Made by a program: the position numbers and the translations under genes | Assembly: GCA_016198185.1 (NCBI GenBank) | Contig: JACQJD010000077.1 | Coordinates: 1 to 41,981 of the forward strand | Direction: 5' to 3' | Length of the DNA: 41,981 nucleotides | From: Deltaproteobacteria bacterium | GTDB lineage: Bacteria > Bdellovibrionota > JACOXK01 > 2-02-FULL-40-11 | Shown here: piece after piece, positions 1-7,409 of the stretch | Numbering within the stretch: position 1 is the stretch's first letter | Layout: each line of letters starts with the position of its first letter | The notes under the pieces: model-generated | Told to the model about the DNA's origin: nothing | Database searches by the model: none | Seen by the model: only the letters and a program-made list of their open reading frames with translations

Positions 1-449
1 GATTTATTTTTATAAATTTTATCTTTGCCAAATTTTAAACCAATAAAATTAGCCATCGCATCTCCAAAGGCCAATGAGAGAATGGCAATCATCACCAAGG
101 GTTTTGGAAAAACAATTAACAGCATTCCGAGCGCCAGCAAAAAAGGGGTTGTGGCGCTTACCGTATTTAATTCTCTTTTTCTCATGACGGGCGAAAATAG
201 GGTAATGATGAAACGATTCAAAGGTTTGATCCACAGCCGCGAAAGATCCAAGATCATAAAAGACCCACCGATTGCCATTAAAATTAAAAATGCTTGAATC
301 GGAGTTGTAAATACATATTCATAGAGCAAAGCAATGCTGGCAATGAACCCAATATGAAAACACTTTCTCAAAATTTGAATATCAGATTTGGTGGCCGGAC
401 GAATCCACGGACGAATTTGCGCGACCCAGGTTTGAATTTGAAAAATCAT
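1..449 (-). CDS. CTP-dependent polyprenol/phytol/diacylglycerol kinase-like membrane protein (partial)
   Basis: The reading frame enters at the left edge and starts at an ATG whose first base is 449, preceded by a GGGGGGAG ribosome-binding sequence three bases away. The 149 visible residues are mostly hydrophobic, with several membrane segments. Near residues 28-33 is RKCFHIG, like the RK-x-x-H motif of the family. Further on come DLSRLW, NTVSATTPF and FGDAMANFIGLKFGK. This series is typical of the dolichol kinase / phytol kinase (VTE5) / yeast DGK1 group, related to CDP-diglyceride synthases, which uses CTP to phosphorylate a lipid alcohol in the membrane. The C-terminal end lies outside the window, so the substrate cannot be judged. 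It could instead be annotated as a phosphatidate cytidylyltransferase-family protein. It reads away from pyk across a 404-base gap. Confidence 0.72.
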   Translation of the reverse strand, partial: MIFQIQTWVAQIRPWIRPATKSDIQILRKCFHIGFIASIALLYEYVFTTPIQAFLILMAIGGSFMILDLSRLWIKPLNRFIITLFSPVMRKRELNTVSATTPFLLALGMLLIVFPKPLVMIAILSLAFGDAMANFIGLKFGKDKIYKNK

Positions 450-482
450 ATGCTCCCCCCAAAATATAGTGCAGCTCAATTT

Positions 483-548
483 AGCCACCGACACCCTCTC
501 TCCGAGGCTCGAAACCAATGCTGCTTCAGAGAGAGGGTGTCAGTGGCT
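483..548. repeat. Long hairpin with conserved loop, copy 1
   Basis: Arms 483-502 and 529-548 are complementary over 20 bp with one mismatch (489 against 542). A weaker inner stem follows (504-508 with 523-527), leaving the 14-base loop TCGAAACCAATGCT at 509-522. The same loop sits in the hairpin at 37157-37212 and, in altered form, inside 7045-7176, while the stem sequences differ. A T-rich stretch at 561-579 follows on the plus strand, so it could also terminate transcription. Confidence 0.8.
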
Positions 549-691
549 ATGCTCAGCTCTTCTTATTTTTTTTGAATAGCATAATATGTGCCAGATTCTG
601 TTAAATGGGCTAAGAATTCAATATGTTTAATCATATTCATAGCTTACATGTAAAGTTACGCTACGCTAATATAGTGCTATGTATGGTAAAT

Positions 692-719
692 TTGATTACT
701 GTTTTACGCAATCTATGGT
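692..719 (+). promoter_or_regulatory. Possible sigma-70 promoter of pyk
   Basis: TTGATT (692-697) and TATGGT (714-719) are separated by 16 bases, pointing to pyk. The match is moderate and the leader would be long, so this is tentative. Confidence 0.35.
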
Positions 720-853
720 GAGTGATGTAAACAACAATTCTCAGAGAACTCATAGGTAAGTTGGTTCCGGCAAATGAAGCGCTCTTATTTTTTAGGCCTC
801 CTGAGCCACAAATTCGCCTTTTTGTTTCAAAAGACATTTGTTAAGATCATGGC

Positions 854-2293
854 ATGGCGTGGATGCGGCGAGCAAAAATTATTTGCACCTTAGGACCTTC
901 GACTTTTTCTGAGGCACAGATTGAGAACTTGATTCGTGCGGGGATGGATATCGTTCGCCTAAACTTTTCTCATGGCAATGATGATACCTATCGGCAAGTC
1001 ATTCAGATCATTCGAGAAAAAAGCAAAAAATTAAAAAAATTTGTTCCCATTCTGCAAGATTTACAAGGCCCTAAAATTCGAATCGGAGAATTAAAAAAAG
1101 CAACCATCACGCTTAAAAAAGGGCAAAAAATAATGGTTACAACCCAAAATATTCATGGGGATGAAAAAAAGATCTCAATTCCCTACGAACCGTTGCCCAA
1201 TTTAATGGATAAAGGCAATCGCATTTTGATTGACGATGGTTTGATTGAACTTGCTGTTGAAGATATCTCGGGAAAAGAAATGAAATGTCGTGTGCTGAAT
1301 GAGGGTATTTTAAAAGCGCATAAAGGTGTGAACGTTCCATATTTAAAAACCGATGGCGTGAGTTTGACAGCCAAAGATTTAAAAGACCTTGAATTTGGAT
1401 TGCAACATAATGTTGATTTTGTAGCACTTTCTTTCGTGCGATCTGTGAAAGATATTGAAAACTTAAGACGAAAATTACCTGAAATGAAAGGGATCGGAAT
1501 CATTGCTAAAATTGAAAAACGAGAAGCGGTCGACGTTTTTGATGAAATTTTAGAGGTTTCTGATGGCATTATGGTGGCTCGCGGTGATTTGGCCGTTGAA
1601 AGCTCGACGGAGATCGTTCCTTGTTTGCAAAAAGAAATTATTCAAAAATGCAATTTGGCTTTAAAACCCGTTATTACGGCTACTCAAATGTTGGAGTCGA
1701 TGGTGACGCACCCACGTCCAACGCGAGCAGAAGCTTCCGATGTCGCCAATGCCGTCTTAGATGGTTCGGATGCCCTCATGCTTTCGTCTGAGACGGCAAC
1801 TGGAAATTATCCCATTGAAACGGTTCAAATGATGGACCGAATTATTCGTGAAGTCGAGCGGCATCATCATTATCATCAGAAAGAATATTTCTTTAGTCCG
1901 CATATCGGTTATCCAGAATATAAAATGTCGGAACCGGGTGATGGCTCTATGGAAAATGCGGCGTGTCAGTTGGCGCAGGGCATTGGTGCTAAGATCATCT
2001 CGTGTTTATCCGAACAAGGGCGATCTGCGGTTCGGTTGGCGCGCTACCGTCCTCGGCAACCGATTATTGCATTTACGTATGATATTCAAACCCAACGAAA
2101 ACTTTCCTTGGTGTGGGGGGTTCAGTGTTATTTAATGAAAAATCTTTTAAAGAGAGGAAAGGTTTTTAATTTTTTAAAGATTGTTTTAAAGAGGTTGAAA
2201 TGGGTGGAAGATGGCGATCGCATTGTGGTAACGACCGGTGTTTTCACACATTCACCCGATACCACCCGCATTATCAAAGTTCATGAGATTTAA
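854..2293 (+). CDS. pyk: Pyruvate kinase
   Basis: Catalyses the last glycolytic step, phosphoenolpyruvate + ADP to pyruvate + ATP, in the cytoplasm. The 479 residues match the usual bacterial length. The N-terminus reads KIICTLGPST, followed by NFSHG, LQDLQGPKIRIGE, the lysine-containing segment IAKIEKREAV, MVARGDLAVE, and the signature ATQMLESM followed by HPRPTRAEASDVANAVLDG. The C-terminal alpha/beta domain follows and ends IIKVHEI. No clear Shine-Dalgarno precedes the ATG at 854. The in-frame ATG at 863, giving MRRAKIICTLGP, fits family starts better and may be the true start. Its stop codon overlaps that of the convergent glutamate dehydrogenase gene, so no terminator fits between them. 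Confidence 0.96.
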   Translation: MAWMRRAKIICTLGPSTFSEAQIENLIRAGMDIVRLNFSHGNDDTYRQVIQIIREKSKKLKKFVPILQDLQGPKIRIGELKKATITLKKGQKIMVTTQNIHGDEKKISIPYEPLPNLMDKGNRILIDDGLIELAVEDISGKEMKCRVLNEGILKAHKGVNVPYLKTDGVSLTAKDLKDLEFGLQHNVDFVALSFVRSVKDIENLRRKLPEMKGIGIIAKIEKREAVDVFDEILEVSDGIMVARGDLAVESSTEIVPCLQKEIIQKCNLALKPVITATQMLESMVTHPRPTRAEASDVANAVLDGSDALMLSSETATGNYPIETVQMMDRIIREVERHHHYHQKEYFFSPHIGYPEYKMSEPGDGSMENAACQLAQGIGAKIISCLSEQGRSAVRLARYRPRQPIIAFTYDIQTQRKLSLVWGVQCYLMKNLLKRGKVFNFLKIVLKRLKWVEDGDRIVVTTGVFTHSPDTTRIIKVHEI

Positions 2294-3555
2294 GGATAAA
2301 AGCCGCGGACCAGCATCGCTCGGCCGAGTTGTTGCAATGCCCCAATAATCGCTGCGATACGCATGTTGCATTTGTACTGCTTTTGAATTTCTAAGACCTT
2401 TTGAAAGGTGGTCGACATGATTTCAAATAGTTTTGTATTAACTTCTTTTTCTGTCCAAAAATATTTTTGCAGCCCTTGAACCCATTCAAAATACGATACG
2501 GTCACGCCACCCGCATTGGCCAAAATATCTGGTATGACAAAAATACCACGATCAAATAAAACTTGATCCGCTTCAAACGTCGTTGGAATATTGGCGCCTT
2601 CTGCCAAAATTTTGCATTGAATTTTATGAGCATTTTTAATGGTGATTTGTTCTTCTACGGCAGCCGGTATTAAGACATCGCACGGCAGTTCGAGCAGTGC
2701 TTCATTGCTAACGGCATCTGCCTCTGAAAAACCCATGAGCGCTTTTTTTTCTTGTAAATGGGCGTGCACTTTTTCAAGATTCAGTCCTTTGGCATTGTAA
2801 ATTCCACCATTTTCATCACTGATCGCAGTAATGCGGCAACCAATCTTTGCCATTTTTCGGGCGGCGGAAGATCCTACATTCCCAAACCCTTGTACCACCA
2901 CTGTGGTTGATTCATCCAAATTCAGATTGAGATGCTTGGCTGCTTCCATAATGGTGTAGACGACCCCGCGTCCCGTAGCCTCCGTTCGTCCCAACGTTCC
3001 TCCAATGACAATCGGTTTTCCGGTGACAACACCCGGAATGGCAAACCCCACTTCTTGGCTGTAGGTGTCCATCATCCAAGCCATGACTTGTTCATCGGTT
3101 CCAATGTCAGGCGCAGGAATATCTTTGTCGGGGCCAATTAGGTTTGAAATTTCACTCGTGAATCTTCGGGTCATCCTTTGCTTTTCACCTCGGGACATTT
3201 TGTGCGGATTACAACGAATGCCTCCTTTGGCCCCCCCCAACGGCAATTGAAACAAGGCACACTTTAATGTCATCATCATGGCGAACGTAGCAATTTCACT
3301 GAGCGTGACGGCAGGATGATAGCGAATGCCTCCTTTTCCGGGGCCTAATGTCATATTGTGTTGAACACGGTATCCTGTAAAAACTTTGATATGCCCGTCG
3401 TCCATTCGAACGGGAACAGAAACCACCAAGGCTCGTTTGGGATATTTTAAGCGCCCTGCAACATTGGGATCGAGTTTCATGGTTTCCGCAGCTAAATCTA
3501 GCCTGCGCAAAGCGTTTTGATATAGAGGTCCTGTATAAAGCTCAAACTCACTCAT
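2290..3555 (-). CDS. gdhA: Glutamate dehydrogenase (Glu/Leu/Phe/Val family)
   Basis: Interconverts glutamate and 2-oxoglutarate plus ammonia, linking nitrogen and carbon metabolism. At 421 residues it has the length of the small hexameric enzymes. The dimerisation and substrate domain contains GPGKGGIRYHP and the catalytic-lysine motif PLGGAKGGI near residue 110, then PAPDIGTDEQVM. The Rossmann domain contains VVVQGFGNVGSSAA, and LAEGANIPTT lies further on. Leucine dehydrogenases are shorter (about 365 residues), so glutamate is favoured. Cofactor choice cannot be decided. The start lies 26 bases after the stop of the NtrC-type regulator on the same strand, so it is probably the last gene of the kinase-regulator unit. 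No clear ribosome-binding site is visible. Confidence 0.93.
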   Translation of the reverse strand: MSEFELYTGPLYQNALRRLDLAAETMKLDPNVAGRLKYPKRALVVSVPVRMDDGHIKVFTGYRVQHNMTLGPGKGGIRYHPAVTLSEIATFAMMMTLKCALFQLPLGGAKGGIRCNPHKMSRGEKQRMTRRFTSEISNLIGPDKDIPAPDIGTDEQVMAWMMDTYSQEVGFAIPGVVTGKPIVIGGTLGRTEATGRGVVYTIMEAAKHLNLNLDESTTVVVQGFGNVGSSAARKMAKIGCRITAISDENGGIYNAKGLNLEKVHAHLQEKKALMGFSEADAVSNEALLELPCDVLIPAAVEEQITIKNAHKIQCKILAEGANIPTTFEADQVLFDRGIFVIPDILANAGGVTVSYFEWVQGLQKYFWTEKEVNTKLFEIMSTTFQKVLEIQKQYKCNMRIAAIIGALQQLGRAMLVRGFYP

Positions 3556-3581
3556 GGATGTGAATGTGGAGAATCATAGAT

Positions 3582-4955
3582 TTATTTGTTTCTTAGATTG
3601 TATTCTTTCATTTTATTTTGCAAGCTTTTCCTACTAATTCCAAGGCTTTTGGCGGCTTGCGTTACATTGCCATGCGTTTTAGCCAAAGCTTTTTTGATTA
3701 AATTTATTTCAATGTGTTGCGTTGTTTCTTTGACAATATTTTTAAAAGACCCCCCTTGGTTAAAATCTTGAGGTCCAATCATGGGAATGGAAATAGAGGG
3801 CACCTGACCGATGTCCGTCGGTAGCATCTCTTGACTTAGGATATTTTTTTCACTGAGAAGAACCATTCTTTCAATCACATTTTCCAACTGCCGGATATTT
3901 CCCGGCCAGGCATAGTGCTTAAATGCATTGAGGACTTCTTCCTCTATCCCTTGAATGTTTTTTTCAAGTTTTTTGTTATACTTTTTTATGAAAAAATCAA
4001 TAAGATATGGAAAATCTTCTAACCGTTCCCGGAGTGGGGGTAGGGTGATGGGGACCACATTTAAACGATAGAAAAGATCTTCTCGAAAAGTTCCTTTTTG
4101 AATTTCTTGTTGAAGGTCTTTGTTGGTTGCAACAATCAGGCGGATATCAATTTTTTTGGTTTGAATTCCCCCCACACGTTCAATTTCATTTTCTTGTAAG
4201 ACGCGTAATAATTTGGCTTGGAGCTCCAGCGGAATTTCTGCAATTTCATCTAAAAAAAGGGTTCCGCCATCGGCCAGTTCAAATCGTCCCGGCTTTGAAC
4301 CCACGGCGCCGGTGAAAGCCCCTTTTTCATATCCGAACAGTTCACTTTCAATGAGTGTTGCTGGAATGGCTGAACAATTGATAGCGATAAACGGGTGTTT
4401 GTTTCGGCGGCTACCGACGTGAAGGGTTTTGGCGACCAATTCTTTCCCGGTGCCACTTTCCCCACTGATGAGAACGGTGGAGGGGGTATCGGCAATTTTT
4501 TGAATCATGCTCATTATATTTTTCATCAGAGGGCTGTGCGTAATTAAATCGGAATGGATTTCTTGATCGGAAGGTCCTTTGGAGCGTTGTTCGTAATGGG
4601 CAATGGCCTTTTGAACAATCGGAAGAATTTCACGCTTGTCAAAAGGCTTGGAAAGATAGTCGAGCGCCCCAAGTTTTAAAGCCGAAATGGCGGTTTCAAC
4701 CGTTTGATAAGCGGTGAGAATGATGACGGGAATATCTGGAAATTGTTTGGAGACGGCTTCCAAAAGACCCAGCCCATCTAAATTGGGCATTTTGAGATCA
4801 CTGATAATCGTATGAATTTTTTCTTGTTTTAAGATGGCCAAGGCCTCGATGCCATCTTTGGCTTGAACGACACGGTATCCTTCTTGTTCCAAAAGGCCTT
4901 GGATCACTTTTCTTAAGTTGGCTTCATCGTCGACGACGAGAATAGAATGTGTCAT
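3582..4955 (-). CDS. NtrC-family sigma-54 activator, response regulator
   Basis: A three-domain, 457-residue enhancer-binding protein. The receiver domain (about 1-120) has the acidic pair D9/D10, phospho-acceptor D53 in SDLKMPN, and the lysine in YLSKPF. The AAA+ domain (about 138-370) has Walker A GESGTGKE, the sigma-54 contact loop GAFTGA, Walker B GGTLFLDEI, and the arginine-rich FREDLFYRLNVVP. A Fis-type helix-turn-helix ends the protein (NVTQAAKSLGISRKSLQNKM). It should open sigma-54 promoters by ATP hydrolysis after phosphorylation. The start overlaps the stop of the upstream histidine kinase by four bases (ATGA), so that kinase is the likely partner. Candidate target promoters in this window are at 23676 and 29567, but a direct link is inference. 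Confidence 0.95.
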   Translation of the reverse strand: MTHSILVVDDEANLRKVIQGLLEQEGYRVVQAKDGIEALAILKQEKIHTIISDLKMPNLDGLGLLEAVSKQFPDIPVIILTAYQTVETAISALKLGALDYLSKPFDKREILPIVQKAIAHYEQRSKGPSDQEIHSDLITHSPLMKNIMSMIQKIADTPSTVLISGESGTGKELVAKTLHVGSRRNKHPFIAINCSAIPATLIESELFGYEKGAFTGAVGSKPGRFELADGGTLFLDEIAEIPLELQAKLLRVLQENEIERVGGIQTKKIDIRLIVATNKDLQQEIQKGTFREDLFYRLNVVPITLPPLRERLEDFPYLIDFFIKKYNKKLEKNIQGIEEEVLNAFKHYAWPGNIRQLENVIERMVLLSEKNILSQEMLPTDIGQVPSISIPMIGPQDFNQGGSFKNIVKETTQHIEINLIKKALAKTHGNVTQAAKSLGISRKSLQNKMKEYNLRNK

Positions 4956-6979
4956 AAGGATCTCACCGGTAAAGTGATAGTCAATTTTGTGCCTGCGTGC
5001 AACTTGCTTTCAACTTGGAGCTGGCCTTGGTGGAGTCGAATTATTTTTTGGCAAATCGGAAGCCCTAAACCCGATCCCTGGTGTTTGGTCGTAAAAAAAG
5101 GCATAAAAATATTCTTAAGGTCCTGTTCTTCAATGCCTTCTCCGGTATCTTCAAAAGTTATTTCAACTTGTTTTTTTTGATGTTTGGCTGCGATTTTAAG
5201 CCGCCCTCCTTGTGGCATTGCTTGAACGGCATTGAGAATAAGATTGAGAAAAACTTGGTTGAGTTGTTCGGGGTCTCCCAAGATTATGTAAGGTTCCGGA
5301 TCAAATTCGGTAACGAGTTCGATATTTTTTGGGAATTCTGGCTGCTGGTTTTGGAGGGCCTTTTTTAAAATGGCAACGAGATCAATGGTTTGGAGCTGTT
5401 GCGGTAAAGGTTTTGCATAATTTAAAAATTGATGGACAACCCCATCCAATCGATTGACTTCATGCAGAATGATATCGAGAAATTCTTTTTGGGTTTTTGG
5501 GATATCTGGTGTTTCTAAGTATTGAGCAGCACCTTTAATGGACCCTAAAGGGTTTTTAATTTCATGGGCCAGTCCAGCTGACATTTCTCCTAGGGTTGCC
5601 AAGCGGTCTCTTTCACGAATTTTTTCATAGACTTCAAGGTTTCGAAGTGTGTAGGCAATTTGTTTGGAAAGAGGGGCGAGAAGCTCTAGGATCGCGAGCG
5701 AATAAGGAGCATCTAGCTTATCATTCATAAACATACAAAATCCTAAAATTTTATTGTCGAGGATAAATGCAAAGGCGGCTTCCGTTTCCAGCTTTTCAAA
5801 TAACTGCAGAATCGTTTCCAGGCGGTCTTTGGCAAGCCATCGAGACCCTTCCAGAATTTCTCTTCGAATAAAATGCGTGCTGATGGGGGTAGGGTGTTGT
5901 CTCAGAAGATATTTCATGAGATCGTGTGTAACGAGAATTTCCATGCTTTCGGGTTTTGAAGCTTTGGGAGCCAACGATTGTAAAAGTTTGTAGGAAAGTC
6001 CAGCAGGATCCAATAAGAAAAAATGGGCTTGGGTGGCATGGAGGACTTTCTTTAACCCACCTAAAACTTCATGGGACAAATCTCTGATATCTGAAATGGC
6101 AACGATTTTTTCGATGGTTTGTTGAAGGGCTGCTTCCATTTTTTTTCGGTCTTTTAAGAAGAGGTGATTGGTTAATTTTTCCGTGATGGCTTTAATGGGT
6201 TCAAATAAAATGAGAATGACAAAAGAAGCGACAAATGTGTTAAATAAAAATAAGGTGCCAGCTTCGACCCAAAAAACCAAGGTGGCGTAGATAATGGTTA
6301 GGATCGCTGACAGAATGAAAAACAAAAATCCTTTTGCCGTGAGATCTTCCAAGTCCAGCAGTCGTTTTTTGGTGATCAGTTGGTAGATGAAATAAAGATA
6401 CAAAACGAGAAACAAATTACCAAAAGAAGTCAGCGGCAGGCCTATTTGACGAAGTTGGTCGAAGAAGAGCATGAGAAGGGTGACGAGCCCCAATAAAATG
6501 AGATAGCGTTGTCTTTTTTTATCCGGGGCACTCATTTTGGTTTGGTTTAGATTTTGATAGAGAAGATAAAAAACATATCCTACGAGCAAAGCAGAGTAAG
6601 CAAACGCACCGTGAATAAACCAAAAAACAGTGGGGTGGGGAAGAAATATGCCCAACGCCAATGCTGTGGAGATGACATAGATGGAAGTCAACGCTTGATG
6701 GGCCCGGGTGTGTTTTTCATTTAGATTTTCAACAAATTGTAAGAAAAAATAAAGAGCACAGGGTCCCAGCATGACCGTCAAAAGGCCATAGAGTCGTTCT
6801 AGAACTTGGATTTCGAAAATACGTGTGAAAAAGAAAAGAAAGTTCCAAATGGAAATCAGCGAACATAAAATCACAAACCAGCGGTAGCGCTCATCTTTCA
6901 AACTTTTGGATGCCGTTACGATGGCAAAGATGCAAGCCATAAAGGCGCAAACCAGCGCACTGAAGGTGAGGGTGTTCAT
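4952..6979 (-). CDS. Membrane sensor histidine kinase
   Basis: A 675-residue kinase. Residues 1 to about 245 contain seven or eight hydrophobic segments, a membrane input region. A central part (about 270-430) has GAF-like composition and spacing. Then comes a HisKA domain with the phospho-acceptor histidine in GLAHEIKNPLGSIKG, and a HATPase_c domain with N-box NLILNAVQAMPQGG, G1 DTGEGI, an F-box and G2 GSGLGLPI. The kinase core is NtrB/AtoS-like. It should phosphorylate the NtrC-type regulator whose gene overlaps its end by four bases. No Shine-Dalgarno precedes the ATG, and the promoter at 6987-7015 would put the transcript start within a few bases of it. The signal sensed is unknown; the downstream gdhA hints at nitrogen or redox state. 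Confidence 0.93.
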   Translation of the reverse strand: MNTLTFSALVCAFMACIFAIVTASKSLKDERYRWFVILCSLISIWNFLFFFTRIFEIQVLERLYGLLTVMLGPCALYFFLQFVENLNEKHTRAHQALTSIYVISTALALGIFLPHPTVFWFIHGAFAYSALLVGYVFYLLYQNLNQTKMSAPDKKRQRYLILLGLVTLLMLFFDQLRQIGLPLTSFGNLFLVLYLYFIYQLITKKRLLDLEDLTAKGFLFFILSAILTIIYATLVFWVEAGTLFLFNTFVASFVILILFEPIKAITEKLTNHLFLKDRKKMEAALQQTIEKIVAISDIRDLSHEVLGGLKKVLHATQAHFFLLDPAGLSYKLLQSLAPKASKPESMEILVTHDLMKYLLRQHPTPISTHFIRREILEGSRWLAKDRLETILQLFEKLETEAAFAFILDNKILGFCMFMNDKLDAPYSLAILELLAPLSKQIAYTLRNLEVYEKIRERDRLATLGEMSAGLAHEIKNPLGSIKGAAQYLETPDIPKTQKEFLDIILHEVNRLDGVVHQFLNYAKPLPQQLQTIDLVAILKKALQNQQPEFPKNIELVTEFDPEPYIILGDPEQLNQVFLNLILNAVQAMPQGGRLKIAAKHQKKQVEITFEDTGEGIEEQDLKNIFMPFFTTKHQGSGLGLPICQKIIRLHQGQLQVESKLHAGTKLTITLPVRSL

Positions 6980-6986
6980 GTTTTTT

Positions 6987-7015
6987 TAATACTGTGTTCG
7001 GGTTGACGAAGTCAA
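6987..7015 (-). promoter_or_regulatory. Sigma-70-type promoter of the histidine kinase, partly inside a palindrome arm
   Basis: On the minus strand TTGACT (7015-7010) and GTATTA (6992-6987) are 17 bases apart. The -35 box lies inside the left arm of the large inverted repeat. The expected start point, about 6981, is next to the ATG at 6979, suggesting a leaderless message. Confidence 0.5.
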
Positions 7016-7044
7016 TGAATAGACTTCTAAAGTTTGCCTGATAA

Positions 7045-7176
7045 TTGGCCACTGGGAATGTCTCTGATGCTTGAAAATGCAGTTGTTGGCGTAAGCCAAC
7101 AACAATAAGATAGCCTCTTCCTCTCATTTCAGCGAAGCTCAATCAATGCCGCCTCAGAGACATTCCCAGTGGCCAA
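7045..7176. repeat. Long hairpin with conserved loop motif, copy 2 (branch of the large palindrome)
   Basis: Arms 7045-7067 and 7154-7176 pair perfectly over 23 bp. The right half of the interior, GAAGCTCAATCAATGCCGCC, matches the loop region of the hairpins at 483 and 37157. The left half carries about 60 extra bases that include a perfect 9-bp hairpin with a GTAA loop (7082-7103). Confidence 0.82.
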
Positions 7177-7225
7177 CCATCGATCATCTTTAGGATTCGT
7201 CTTACAGGCAAACACAATCTGTACG

Positions 7226-7310
7226 CAAATCTCTCGAGATCTATTCTACAGGGAGTTGGAACGCGGAGTCTATATCTCCAACCCCTGTAGAATAGATCTC
7301 GAGAGATTTG
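7226..7310. repeat. 28-bp perfect inverted repeat (second branch)
   Basis: Arms 7226-7253 and 7283-7310 pair perfectly over 28 bp. After one unpaired A at 7254, GTTGGA and TCCAAC (7255-7260, 7277-7282) extend the stem to a 16-base loop. The loop does not share the TCGAA--CAATGCC motif. Confidence 0.88.
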
Positions 7311-7409
7311 GGAATGAATTGTGGGTAAACTTTAGAAGTCTATTCATTGACTTCGTCATGCAGTTTTCTCTGGATCTTCTAGAAATCTTAGACTAAATCT
7401 GAAATATGG

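Larger units (their letters stand above)
450..853. other. Non-coding region between the kinase-like gene and pyk
   Basis: No convincing gene is seen on either strand. The region is AT-rich and holds the hairpin at 483-548, a possible pyk promoter at 692-719, and a leader of about 125 bases. Nothing resembling a tRNA or a known riboswitch was recognised. Confidence 0.6.
7005..7357. repeat. 353-bp nested palindrome with three-way-junction geometry
   Basis: The outer arms 7005-7035 and 7327-7357 are a perfect 31-bp inverted repeat. Inside are two further long perfect inverted repeats (7045-7067 with 7154-7176; 7226-7253 with 7283-7310) and short helices that join them: 7036-7040 with 7205-7209, and 7213-7218 with 7318-7323. 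Either strand could fold into one outer stem with two branches. It fills the gap between the histidine kinase and mtnP. No credible protein is encoded within it and no target-site duplication is evident outside the arms. Confidence 0.9.

Noticed and set aside
483-548. Hairpins as integron attC recombination sites
   Set aside because: attC sites end in RYYYAAC...GTTRRRY; here GTTGGG...CCCAAC (copy 3) is in the opposite order, copy 1 lacks it, and no integrase or cassette array is present.
49-575. Plus-strand open frames at the left edge
   Set aside because: They are antisense to the well-supported membrane kinase-like gene or lie in the hairpin, and lack family features.
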